The notes: generated by a model not told the origin, from the letters alone. 64,000 bases of DNA from CAVQGZ01 sp963714455 (GCA_963714455.1 CAVQON010000016.1:1-64000); one strand, 5' to 3'. Shown: positions 7,205 through 15,629, counted from the stretch's first letter. Program-made: numbers and translations.

Positions 7205-8358
7205 CGAGGCATCCTTCGGAGTGCTCGAGAGCGTCGAAGCGAACCTGCACGCCGTAGCGGCGCGGTGACACGCCACGAGGTGCTTGTCTCGTACTCGTCA
7301 CGCACGCGTTCCAGTAGCTGGGCGAGGGCCTGCATCTCCACCTGCTGGTGGTGGACGAGCGCTAGCAGGCGGTCCTGCTCCGAGCTCGACTCCTCGGCTG
7401 CCGTTCGGGTCGCAGGCAGGTGAGCCTCGGGGCCGGCTCCGCGCTCCAGGTGTGTCGCTCCCGTCAGCGACGAACCGATGATCTTCAGGATCGCCGCGAG
7501 AAGGTCAGCCTCGGCGCGGTCCTCCTCAGCCGCCTCGACCCGATGCGGGATGTACCTGAGCTCCAGTGGGTCGCCCACGACCGTTGCACCCGAGCCTGTG
7601 ATCGCCTCTATCAGCTCATCAGACAGCGCCGACAGTGTCGTCGGCGAGTACGGAAGCCCACAGGTACACGCCGCGGGTGTGTCGAGACCGTTCCCAGCCA
7701 AGGCAGCAGCAAGTCGCGCGGCATCGGGGCCGCTCGAGGGATTCTGGACGGTCTCAGGCGTCGGGCCGTCCGACCGCACGGCACGTTCATGATCAGCGCA
7801 CGTGTCCGCCGATGGCAGAACCTTCACGGTGGAGGCACTGACAAGGGCCCAGGCGAGGCGCTGGATGAGGATGTCCCTACCTCCGGCAGGGGGAACGACG
7901 ACAACATGGACGGCTCCTGTACCGGCCACACGTACCCATTCCTGGACGTGCGCAGCAGCCTGCGCGCTCACCAGCGAGCGCGCAAACTCTGGGTCACCGC
8001 GGACGACCGAGTCGCTTGCGGCGAGGTCAGGAGACCGTCCCCCACCAAGAGAGTGAATGCAGCGACGACATAAGGCACTTGCGGGGCTCTCGGCGGTCAG
8101 AAGAACCAGGATCTGGTCCTGCTGGAATCGCGTGACGGCCCACGACCACACGTCGTCTGGATCGTCGATCGTGCGGGCTACAACGAGGGCGCCCATCGCG
8201 GCGGCGGGGTCGGCCGGGGCGCTCAGAGGCACACCGTGTGCGCTGCCGTCGAACACCACCGCGGCGCAGCCGTCGAGCGCGAGCCTCGTCACGCCCCCGG
8301 CATCTCCCGCGACCACGATGCAGACGATCGGCTTCATGCCACAACGCCGTGGCCGCAT
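7201..8358 (-). CDS. Protein of unknown function with a C-terminal coiled coil and SWRVTAPLR tail
   Basis: 385 residues from ATG 8358, chosen because GGAAGG sits 5 bp upstream; GTG 8412 and ATG 8337 are alternatives. The first about 220 residues look like a worn alpha/beta domain of sulfotransferase-like size and order (VVARTIDDPDDVWSWAVTRF, VHVVVVPPAGGRDIL), but no PxxGTT P-loop is present. The end holds a Gln/Glu-rich coiled coil (LVHHQQVEMQALAQLLERVR) and then TSTSWRVTAPLRR, a tail often seen in polysaccharide-locus glycosyltransferases and their partner proteins. It stands between a pyruvyltransferase and a sulfotransferase and overlaps the latter by 4 bp. It could be an inactive sulfotransferase paralogue acting as a scaffold; this is inference. 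Confidence 0.6.
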   Translation of the reverse strand: MRPRRCGMKPIVCIVVAGDAGGVTRLALDGCAAVVFDGSAHGVPLSAPADPAAAMGALVVARTIDDPDDVWSWAVTRFQQDQILVLLTAESPASALCRRCIHSLGGGRSPDLAASDSVVRGDPEFARSLVSAQAAAHVQEWVRVAGTGAVHVVVVPPAGGRDILIQRLAWALVSASTVKVLPSADTCADHERAVRSDGPTPETVQNPSSGPDAARLAAALAGNGLDTPAACTCGLPYSPTTLSALSDELIEAITGSGATVVGDPLELRYIPHRVEAAEEDRAEADLLAAILKIIGSSLTGATHLERGAGPEAHLPATRTAAEESSSEQDRLLALVHHQQVEMQALAQLLERVRDEYETSTSWRVTAPLRRAGSLRRSRALRRMPR

Positions 8359-8425
8359 GGCACCTTCCACGCCCCACTCGTCCACACACGACGAGAGGGG
8401 TCGGACACGCACGGCAGGTCGCGGT

Positions 8426-9571
8426 TCATGCGGGCACCTTGACGAACCCCTCGGCCACGGCTCGCTTGCGCTCCACCAGGGCTGCGTACTGCCCGTCGAA
8501 GGGAGTGAGGCTCTTCGCGGGAGCCTCGATCAGCGCGTCGTCGGCGCCGAGGACCGTCCATCCACTGCCGAGGTCGACCAGCGACTGGTGCTCCATTCGC
8601 ATGCGATCGCTCGCCACGAGCGCCACGCCTGGCGCGCCCGCGGCGGCCGCCATCAGGTGCGAGTGGAACCGAGTCGAGATCCAGAGCTGGGCAGGCGACA
8701 CTGGGAAGCCATCCCTCCAGAGGTGTTCGAACGGCAGTAGTCGTGTCTTGGGTAGCTTGCTGGACAGCAGCTCGAGGACGGCGGAGTCCCCGGGAGGGAG
8801 CGACTCCAGCACCAGGACCTCGCCGGTGTCCGCTTGCCAGTGCTGGAGCAGTGCGACGACCTGATCGGCTAGCTGCGAGATGGGTACATCGAGCAGGTCC
8901 GACTGAACCTCCACCACGACCGGGGAGCGGCTTCCGCGCCTGACTGGTTGCCGCGCGAGGTCGAGTAAGGCGTCGTCACCCGTCAGCGTCAGGGACGGGA
9001 CTGCTCCCTCCAGCAACCGTGCGGACCATTCGTCTCGCACATCCACCACGTCGAGACCGCCGAGAGACTCACGCAAGACGCTACGGAGCGAATCGCCTGC
9101 CGGAGCGAACGAAGCCCCCGTGGCGGCGCTCACGGCACCAGAGAGCGAGGCAAGCCTGGCGGCGCCCCCGATGAGCGCCAGATGCTGCGGCCAGTAGTCG
9201 TTGATGTAGGCGCCACCCATGATGTGCACGATGTCGGCTTGCCTGGCGCGGGCGAGTCCAGAGGCCTCGCGGGGGAGCAGGCCGGGGTTGTCGATCACGT
9301 GGGAGCCGAAGGCGACGGCCCCTGCCGGGTCGCCTGTGGGCGCGGACCAGCAGGCCTGGAACAGCGTGTCCACACAGCGCAGGCGTGGGTGGGAGTCTGA
9401 GTGCAGCACGGCCGTCGATCCTGGACGCGGTGTGTCGAGCCACACGTCGGCCTCAGGCAGGCGGTCGGCGTAGTAGCGCAACCACGCCGCCGTGATGACC
9501 TCGTCTCCGTAGTGGGGATGTCCTGCCGTGCCGATCAAGTAGACCTGGGGTCGATCACCAGGACGTCGCAC
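8426..9571 (-). CDS. Polysaccharide pyruvyltransferase family protein
   Basis: 381 residues from GTG 9571, favoured over TTG 9589 because an AGAGGAG box lies just upstream of this GTG. Family marks: HPHYGDEVITAAWLRYY at the N-terminus (the GDE(A/V) loop), HIMGGAYINDYW in the middle, and WISTRFHSHLMAAAAGAP near residue 320, the conserved (S/T)RFH motif. Such enzymes (CsaB/WcaK type) move pyruvate from phosphoenolpyruvate to a sugar as a ketal on surface polysaccharides. It is the second gene in the tagD operon. Some members have lost pyruvyl transfer and act on other substrates, so the exact reaction is open. Confidence 0.75.
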   Translation of the reverse strand: MRRPGDRPQVYLIGTAGHPHYGDEVITAAWLRYYADRLPEADVWLDTPRPGSTAVLHSDSHPRLRCVDTLFQACWSAPTGDPAGAVAFGSHVIDNPGLLPREASGLARARQADIVHIMGGAYINDYWPQHLALIGGAARLASLSGAVSAATGASFAPAGDSLRSVLRESLGGLDVVDVRDEWSARLLEGAVPSLTLTGDDALLDLARQPVRRGSRSPVVVEVQSDLLDVPISQLADQVVALLQHWQADTGEVLVLESLPPGDSAVLELLSSKLPKTRLLPFEHLWRDGFPVSPAQLWISTRFHSHLMAAAAGAPGVALVASDRMRMEHQSLVDLGSGWTVLGADDALIEAPAKSLTPFDGQYAALVERKRAVAEGFVKVPA

Positions 9572-9627
9572 TAGTACTCCTCTCAGCAAGGACGGGGACG
9601 ATGCAACACGGACGGTCGTCGCTGACG

Positions 9628-10065
9628 CTACTGGTGACTCAGCCGCTCGAGGTCACCGTGAAGGCGCCGTTGCGGGTGAGCCTCCACGACGTGGCCGCGA
9701 AGCTCAGTCGTGGAGATGCCGGGAGTTCGGGGCAGGTAGACCACGTCGCACAGTTCGCTCAGCGAGTCGAACTTCCCCGCCCAGTCATCGCCCATGACGA
9801 GCACGTCCGCCTGGTAGCTCACGATGTCGGACGCCTTCTGCTCCCACGACTCCTCGGGGATAACAAGGTCGACGACGCGCAAGGCGCCGACGATGGCCGC
9901 CCGGTCCGCGTAGGGAACAGCCGTCCTCTTGCCCTTCGCGGCGTTGAATTCGTCGGTAGAGACGCCAGCTACAAGACGGTCGCAGAGGTCTCTGCTGCGC
10001 TCGAGGATTCGCAGGTGGCCAACATGGAACAGGTCGAAGGTGCCGTAGGTGATCCCTGTGGTCAT
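9628..10065 (-). CDS. tagD: Glycerol-3-phosphate cytidylyltransferase
   Basis: 145 residues from ATG 10065 with CAGGAG about 9 bp upstream. GTFDLFHVGHLRILERS holds the HxGH signature of the cytidylyltransferase family, and RTPGISTTE is the second nucleotide-binding motif; full length for TagD/TarD. It makes CDP-glycerol from CTP and glycerol 3-phosphate, the donor for poly(glycerol phosphate) teichoic acids. No CDP-glycerol polymerase lies in the window, so the user of the product must be elsewhere or left of the edge. First gene of the leftward operon. A CATACT at about 40 bp upstream could be its -10 box. The IS element stands 160 bp upstream. Confidence 0.85.
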   Translation of the reverse strand: MTTGITYGTFDLFHVGHLRILERSRDLCDRLVAGVSTDEFNAAKGKRTAVPYADRAAIVGALRVVDLVIPEESWEQKASDIVSYQADVLVMGDDWAGKFDSLSELCDVVYLPRTPGISTTELRGHVVEAHPQRRLHGDLERLSHQ

Positions 10066-10227
10066 GCGAACCGACTCCTGTCGTGGCCGTCTGTGTCCCC
10101 CGACAGTATGCCCGTATCGGCATTCCCGGCGGGTGGCTAGGGCACGGCGACGGCCCCGCTTGGCGCGGGTCCACGTGTCGGGCGCCGACGGTGCCTGGCT
10201 GAGGACCCCGGACTAGGGCTGGACTAG

Positions 10228-10246
10228 GGCCAATACCGTTCAGTTA
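10228..10246 (+). repeat. Left terminal inverted repeat of the IS element
   Basis: GGCCAATACCGTTCAGTTA, identical to the complement of 11682-11700; the sequences diverge inside this point. Confidence 0.9.
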
Positions 10247-10431
10247 GGGTGCCGCCACGGTGTAGGTCGTCGATGGGGTGGGCTGGGGCCAGTGGGCGTG
10301 GCTGGCTCGTTTGACGTGCCACTTGACGTACTTGCGTTTGATGACATGGGGGTTGGCGCGGGGGCGTCGGGCGGGGTTGAGCCGGGCCGAGGAGTCGGCG
10401 CAGGAAGGTCAGCCAGCTGCGGTGACAGGCT

Positions 10432-11655
10432 TCAGGGTCGTGAGGGGGGAAAGTCGCCCTGGTGGGCGATCGACTGGCGGGTGATCCGCAGGGCGGCCGT
10501 GAAGCTGACGCGGTCGGGGTCGTGCCCGGAGTGCAGCGCCGCTTCGGTCATCAGACAGCGGATCGCGTAGTGGCAGCACAGGTGGCCCCAGATCTCCTGG
10601 CGGACCAGATCCGGGGACTTCGATCGGAGCACGGTGCGTGGGCCGCGCTGGTGGGTCTTGAGCTCGTCGAAGGCGATCTCGATCTCCCACCGCTGGGTGT
10701 AGGCCTCGGCGAGCTCGACCGCGCTGGCCTCGGCCGGGTCGGTCAGGGTGGTGAACAGCCGGTAGCCGCCGGCGTGGTCGCGCCCGTCGTCGATCGTGTA
10801 GTCGATGACGCGGACCAGCATCGGCTCCTCGGCACGCGCCGAGGCCGGTGTGCTGCGGCGCAGGTGAGCCAGCCAGGACCCGTCCGGCAGGTCGCCCACA
10901 TGTGTGGGCTTCGGGCCGGACTTGTCCGTACGCACCCGCCACAGCAGGTCCGCCCCGGTGCCGACAGCCTTGCGCCACAAGGCGTAGGAGAAGAACCCGC
11001 GGTCGGCGGTGAGCAGCATGCCCGGTTTCAACCGCTGAAGCAGCGGCTCGCTCAGCGTGGCTTCGGACTCGGTGTAGGTGCCCACCTGCGCGGCGAACAT
11101 GGCGTGCGTGCCGCACTCGGCCAACGCCACCACCCGGGCCTGCGGGAAGGCCGCCTGCTCACCCTTGTTCACCCCCGGCCGGCCGAAGTACTCCGCGTTG
11201 GCGACGGTGTCGGCCACGTCGAGGCAGGTGCCATCGACGGCGACCAGCCGACGCCCCGCCAGCCAGACCCCCGGCGCACCCTCGGCCCCGATCGGCTCGG
11301 CGACCCGCTCGAACAGCGCCACCAACGGCGCCGACCCCAACCGCGCCCGGGCCTGGAAGATCGCTGACTTGCTCGGCGGCGCATAGGACTCCTGCCAGCC
11401 CGACGCCCACGACAGCCCATCGGTCAGCTGGGCCAGCACGTCCTCGTACGAACCGTCGGAGTACAGCGCCATCCCGATCGAGAAGTACGCCATCACCCGC
11501 GCCGGCAACACCCGATGACGCAACTCGGTCCGCCCCACCGACGCGACCACCTCATCCACCAGATCCGGCGGGAACACCCGGGTCAACACCCCGACCGAGA
11601 CCAGGTCCGACAACCGACGATCCGACTCCGGCTTCCGCCACCCAGCTCGAGGCAC
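10432..11655 (-). CDS. IS4-family DDE transposase, C-terminus probably frameshifted
   Basis: 407 residues, GTG start. The N-terminal domain (LSDLVSVGVLTRVFPPDLVD, LPARVMAYFSIGMALYSDGS) matches the IS4-type N-terminal domain. Catalytic residues: D in VAVDGTCLD, D in LLTADRGFF, and YTQRWEIEIAFDELK, an exact Y-(2)-R-(3)-E-(6)-K IS4 signature. The protein stops at FPPSRP just after a run of six C. Past this point a different frame encodes ARLNPARRPRANPHVIKRKY and VKWHVKRASHAHW, a basic tail typical of related transposases, up to a TAA near 10249. Two indels (near 10446 and 10385-10425) are needed to restore it. The element may therefore be inactive, or the sequence may carry errors. Confidence 0.85.
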   Translation of the reverse strand: MPRAGWRKPESDRRLSDLVSVGVLTRVFPPDLVDEVVASVGRTELRHRVLPARVMAYFSIGMALYSDGSYEDVLAQLTDGLSWASGWQESYAPPSKSAIFQARARLGSAPLVALFERVAEPIGAEGAPGVWLAGRRLVAVDGTCLDVADTVANAEYFGRPGVNKGEQAAFPQARVVALAECGTHAMFAAQVGTYTESEATLSEPLLQRLKPGMLLTADRGFFSYALWRKAVGTGADLLWRVRTDKSGPKPTHVGDLPDGSWLAHLRRSTPASARAEEPMLVRVIDYTIDDGRDHAGGYRLFTTLTDPAEASAVELAEAYTQRWEIEIAFDELKTHQRGPRTVLRSKSPDLVRQEIWGHLCCHYAIRCLMTEAALHSGHDPDRVSFTAALRITRQSIAHQGDFPPSRP

Positions 11656-11681
11656 ACCCCCAAACTACACCGCTGTCATCT

Positions 11682-11700
11682 TAACTGAACGGTATTGGCC
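11682..11700 (-). repeat. Right terminal inverted repeat of the IS element
   Basis: Complement of GGCCAATACCGTTCAGTTA; followed directly by CTAG at 11701-11704. Confidence 0.9.
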
Positions 11701-12468
11701 CTAGGCGCGACCAAACGAGACCGAGCCGGTCCACGCGTGGTTCTTGCCCACGGGCCGCCCGGGCGCGACGACTCCCACCACATGTTGTCGCCGGCGTAGA
11801 TGGCGACGTGGCTCACGTACGAGCCGCTGTGGACGAAGACCAGGTCACCGGGCCGCACGTCGCCGCGGCTCACCCAACTGGTGGCGCCGCGCTGCTGGGC
11901 AGCGGTGCGCGGGCAGGTTGACGCCGACCTTGTCGAAGACGTAGCGGGTGTAGCCCGAGCAGTCGAAGGCGCCAGGCCCGTTGCCGCCGTAGGCATACGG
12001 CTTGCCGGCGTGCCTCGCTGCCTCGCGAAGGACGGCAGCCGACCGGCCGGTGCTGCGCGAGGCCTGACCTGCTGCGGCGCACGCTTCTTGCGGCCCGCGG
12101 CCCGCTGCCTTCGCGAGTAGGGCACGCCGAGGGCCCGCCACGTCGCGCGGCGTCACTTTGCCACGGTCGACCCGCATGCCCTGACGGGCTTCGAACCGAG
12201 CGACCCTCTTCGCGAGCCCTTGCCGTAGCGAGGGTACTTGCCCTTGAGCTCGAACTGCGCGCTTGAGGTACTTCACGGCCGGGTCCTTCTGGCCGACCTT
12301 GATCACTGGGTGGGCCTTGGCTGCCTCGGGAGCAGCCGGGGCGGCCGCGGCGGGGGCGGCCACGAGCGCCGTGCCCATGCTGGCCACCAGCGCGGCCGTG
12401 AGAGCGGTGACGGTGAGTCGACGGGTCAGGCGTGTGCCGCGCGACACTGGTCGAGAGGTCTCGATCAT
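11701..12468 (-). pseudogene. Secreted NlpC/P60 peptidoglycan hydrolase, interrupted by several frameshifts
   Basis: Start ATG 12468 gives MIETSRPVSRGT followed by a clear signal peptide (LTVTALTAALVASMGTALVA, AAPAAAAP). The next part, VGQKDPAVKYLKRA and KRVARFEARQGMRVD, resembles a peptidoglycan-binding helical repeat. The NlpC/P60 domain holds the catalytic Cys (GAFDCSGYTRYVFDKVG) and His (YVSHVAIYAGDNMWWES). These segments lie in different frames; changes are needed near 12240, 12215, 12145, 12065, 11900 and 11755. With them repaired the protein ends GKNHAWTGSVSFGRA with TAG at 11703-11701, inside the CTAG where the IS inserted, so the stop codon survives. It would cleave gamma-D-Glu-diamino acid links in peptidoglycan. 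No nonsense codon is needed to explain the breaks, which suggests sequence errors. Confidence 0.75.
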
Positions 12469-12621
12469 GGTTGAGGGGCTCCGGCCGACGTCGATGCGGC
12501 GGTTGCCACGTCGAGCCCCGCCCATGGGTCCTCGGCACCGAGAGCGGGGGCGGAGACGGCTTCCACGCCCGGTGTGCTCGTTGATGAGCAGCACCAAAGG
12601 TCACAGAAGGGCAACGGGCAA

Positions 12622-12637
12622 GTCAAGTTTCGGTAAC
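12622..12637 (-). promoter_or_regulatory. Possible MtrA-type box upstream of the NlpC/P60 gene
   Basis: On the minus strand, GTTACCGAAACTTGAC. The first half fits the GTnAC half-site of actinobacterial MtrA boxes; the second (TTGAC) has one mismatch. The 155 bases from here to the ATG can form hairpins, including CTCGG/CCGAG at about 12530, nested in a CCCCGC/GCGGGG stem. Recognised by eye only. Confidence 0.25.
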
Positions 12638-12675
12638 GACTGTACCTCACACTCGCGCGGCGCGGGCGCCTCGGC

Positions 12676-13865
12676 TCAGCCGAAGGTCAGGTAGGAGGAG
12701 TTGGTGCCCAGGGCGCTGCGCACACGCGAGTCACCGGAGACGGTGACGCTGCCGCGGCTGCCCTCCAGCACCATCGTGAGGACGCGACCACCCCAGTCCC
12801 CGAGCCCCTCCCGGCTGGTGACCCGGATGCGCGAGAGCCGCCCGATCTGCGGGAAGACACGCTCGAGGCTGGCCGCGCTCACCGAGTCGGTCCAGTTCAG
12901 CCGGCTGTTCGCCGTGGCAGCGGCATCCCACGGGTCGCGTTTGCGGGCGAGGTACGGCTGCGACCCGGCGGACGTGACGCCGCCGTTGGACGACGAGAAC
13001 TGCGTGAAGGCCGGCCGGCCGGCGTAGCGCAGGTGCACCCCGGCCGTCGCCGACGATCGCTGCGTCGGCGCTGCTCGCCTCGTAGCTGCGCACCACCCGC
13101 CACGACCCGTCGTACAGCCGCGCCCCCGGGTACACCTGGCTGGCCGTGGTGTCGTAGACGTCGAAGTATGCCGGCTCGGTCCTCGGCCTCGCGCATCGCG
13201 TAGGTGCGCGCGGCGACGGCCTGGGCGCGCAGCGCCTCCTGCGGCCACGACGAGGGCATCTCGTTCGGCACGACCGAGCGCAGGTACGACTCCATCGGAA
13301 CTGCGTTGACCGCCCGCACCGACCCGCCGGAGCGGTGGGCCTCCAGCGAGCCTCGGTAGGCCTTGCGCTCGAAGCCGGAACCGGTGCGCCGGGCGACGTC
13401 GATGATGCCGTCGGCCGGGCGGAAGACGACCGGTCGGTCGCCGTTGACCTTGGCTGCCGACCGCCACGTCCGCCAGCCCTGGCCGCAGAGTGACTGGATG
13501 GCCAGGTCGGAACCGGTGGCGCGAACTCGCCACCAGGCGGCGGTGCAGCCGCCGGGTGCAGACGGCAACGTCTTGGTGACGGTCACGCCGTCCGGACCGG
13601 GTCCACGTCGCCGTGAGGCCGGGCTCGGAGCGGGCGATGACGTCGGTGCCGGTGTCGGCGGTGAGGAGCACCTTGACCGTCGGATTCGCCGCCGTCGTCG
13701 CTCGCGTCGTCCCCGGGTAGTACGTGCGGGTGATCTGCTGGTTCGCGGACGCCCTGCTCTGCGGCTGCGCGGGCACCCCACTGGCTCATCCCGCGGCCGT
13801 GCCCCCAGCCGTGTCCGCGGATCTGGAAGACGCCGTTCGCCGGGCGAGAGAACACGTCGCTTCCC
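12676..13865 (-). pseudogene. SpoIID/LytB module, probably the C-terminal half of the amidase protein, frameshifted
   Basis: Reading through frame changes gives GVFQIRGHGWGHGRGMSQWG, the conserved glycine/histidine entry motif of secreted SpoIID/LytB proteins. Then come TRTYYPGTTR, a core with VNAVPMESYLRSVVPNEMPS and ALRAQAVAARTYAMREAE (the catalytic-region PxEWP-like and A(V/A)AARTYA motifs), EPAYFDVYDTTASQVYPGA, and an intact last part ending NSSYLTFG at 12676. Frame changes are needed near 13865, 13750, 13600, 13180 and 13050. No start codon with a signal peptide is visible for this part alone. With the break near 13865 repaired it reads straight on from the Pro/Ala linker of the amidase, so one fused protein is likely. 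SpoIID-type enzymes cut glycan strands or bind peptidoglycan. Confidence 0.7.
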
Positions 13866-15469
13866 GCTGGGCTGCGACTGTCGGAGCGGGCGCTGCCGGA
13901 GCCGGCGCCGGGGGGCGCGGCGTCGACACGACCGGCGTCACAACCGCCGCCTTCTTGACAACCTTGACCTTCACCACCTGGCTGACCAGTCGTGGGTTGC
14001 CCCGCACGATGACCTTGAACCGGTACAGCCGCGGCTTCTTGGGCCCGATCCGGAAGCCCGTGGCGCCGGAGGCGTCCAGCTGTGCAACGCGCGCCTTCTT
14101 CCACTTCTGGCCGGGTAGACGCCGCTTGAGAACGACCGTTGCACCATCGCGGACACCGGTGGTGGCGACCGACAGCCGGGTGGCCGAGCCCTTGGCCAGT
14201 CGGGTGGTGGGCACCGTCACCGTGAGCGAAGGCTTCGCCGGCGACGCAACAGGCGGCGGTGGGCTGGTGGTCGGCGCCCCCGTCATGTAGGCGGCGGTCG
14301 CGGTGCGGATCTGGGGCAGCTTCGCGTAGAGCCGGTCGCCGGGGCACGCGGTGGCGTAGGTGTCACGGTGCCCCGAGATCGCGTTCACGCGCGTCCCGTC
14401 CAGGTTGACCCGCGACGACGGGTCGACCCCGTGCATGTCGAACTTCCAGGCGAACAGCCGGGCGTAGGCGTCCAGCGTCGCCGCGGTCGGCTCGGTGTCG
14501 GTGTAGGTGCCGATGGTCGACGCCGCGAAGGCGTCGTCGTTGTGGCCGTAGGTGTGCGCCCCGGTGACGGGCTTGTCGATGCCGCCGTAGCGGCCCTCCC
14601 AGATGCGCCCCCACTTGTCGATCAAGAAGTTGTAGCCCACGTCTCGGTAGCCGCGGCTCTTGACGTGGAAGGCGTAGATGCCGCGGATGATCGCCGGCAC
14701 GTCCTCGGGCTGGTAGCCGTTCGTGTTGACCGTGTGGTGCACGAACCCGGCCTGGATCTGGCCGTACTCCACGGTGCGCCCGCGCAGGCTCTCGTCGGCA
14801 CCCCACTCGGCGCGGGTGTAGATCCTCGGTTGGGTCGCGGCCTCGGCGCTGCTCGGCGCGGTGCTCCCGGCGGACGCGTCGGCGGGGGAGACCCCGGGGT
14901 CGATCAGGTCGACGCGCAGGTCGTCGACCTCGGTCGCCTTCCTCGGTGTCGACCCGCACCTGCACGCCGTCGGACTCCGGCACCACCAGGGGCTCGGTGC
15001 CGTCGCGCTGCTCAGCCTCCTCGGTCGACCCAGGGTCGGGAGCGTGACCGTCCGAGGACGGCAGGGGGTACCAGTCCGACCAAGCGTCGTCGGAGCGGTA
15101 GCGGATCCATGCCTCCAGCTCGTCCACCTGCACGTCCGGGTCGTCCCAGGTGACGGCGACAAGGCGGTACGGGTCGGTGTCGGTCGGTTCGATGGTGGCG
15201 GCGACCTCGAGGTCGTCCGCGTGCCCGTCGTGCTCGCCCTCGGCGTCCGCGGCGTGCTCGGCGTGGTCGTCGTGCACCTCGTCGGGCATGTCGGCGGACG
15301 CAGCCGACGCAGACTCCACCCCATCGAGGTCGACGGTGGCGAGCTCCGGCTCGACCGGCGTCGGCGTCGGCGCCGTGTCGACGGTCGGCAGAGCAAGGAG
15401 CGACGCAGCGAGCGCTGGTGCGATGACGAACGAGGGCGCGCGTCGTAGACGCGTGGACAAGTGCCCCAT
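13865..15469 (-). pseudogene. Secreted N-acetylmuramoyl-L-alanine amidase (PGRP/Amidase_2), one frameshift inside and one at its end
   Basis: ATG 15469 opens MGHLSTRLRRAPSF and a signal peptide (VIAPALAASLLALP). An acidic His/Asp/Glu-rich region follows (roughly residues 50-100) and then a domain ending VQVRVDTEE. A one-base frame change near 14940-14950 leads into VDDLRVDLIDPG and the catalytic domain. Zn ligands: H in AGFVHHTVNTN, then H and C in SGHRDTYATACPGD; YNFLIDKWGRIWEGRYGG is typical of PGRP-like amidases. After this come a beta domain (TVTVPTTRLAKGSATRLSV) and a Pro/Ala linker leading to the SpoIID part. It cleaves the bond between MurNAc and L-Ala. GTCAC repeats in its promoter suggest MtrA control. 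fbiB is upstream on the same strand. Confidence 0.75.
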
Positions 15470-15564
15470 ATGGCGAGCCTCCGGGTCCCTGCACGGGGGA
15501 AGAGCGGCATGGACGCGCCGCAGCATGCCCGCCGCGCAGGGGCCGCGTCTAGGCTTCTGAGTGA

Positions 15565-15618
15565 ATTACAACGCGTGTGACCTGCAGAAACGCAGGTGAC
15601 AGGAGTGACGGATGTGAC
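15565..15618 (-). promoter_or_regulatory. Amidase promoter region with four GTCAC units (candidate MtrA site)
   Basis: On the minus strand GTCAC occurs at 15618, 15609, 15600 and 15581, with spacings of 9, 9 and 19 bp. The 9-mers read GTCACATCC, GTCACTCCT, GTCACCTGC and GTCACACGC. The mycobacterial MtrA box is a direct repeat of a GTCACAgcg-like 9-mer. A TGTAAT (-10) follows at 15570-15565, without a good -35, as expected for an activated promoter. A short ACCTGC/GCAGGT inverted repeat lies at 15580-15596. Confidence 0.5.
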
Positions 15619-15629
15619 GCTCGACCGCG

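Larger units (their letters stand above)
10228..11700 (-). mobile_element. IS4-family insertion sequence (about 1.47 kb)
   Basis: Bounded by perfect 19-bp terminal inverted repeats (GGCCAATACCGTTCAGTTA at 10228-10246 and its complement at 11682-11700) and flanked on both sides by CTAG (10224-10227 and 11701-11704). CTAG is self-complementary, so it is either the 4-bp target duplication or the last bases of the repeats; I favour duplication because the right-hand CTAG carries the stop codon of the NlpC/P60 gene. It contains one transposase gene on the minus strand. The left flank has a short tandem GGACTAGGGC repeat. Confidence 0.85.

Noticed and set aside
10205..10230. Tandem GGACTAGGGC repeat at the left IS flank as part of a larger repeat array or CRISPR
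   Set aside because: Only two imperfect units; no spacers and no array. No CRISPR-like pattern was seen anywhere in the window.
12469..12650. c-di-AMP (ydaO) riboswitch before the NlpC/P60 gene
   Set aside because: Position is typical, but the GGGGUGAAUC-like core and partner strands could not be found by eye.
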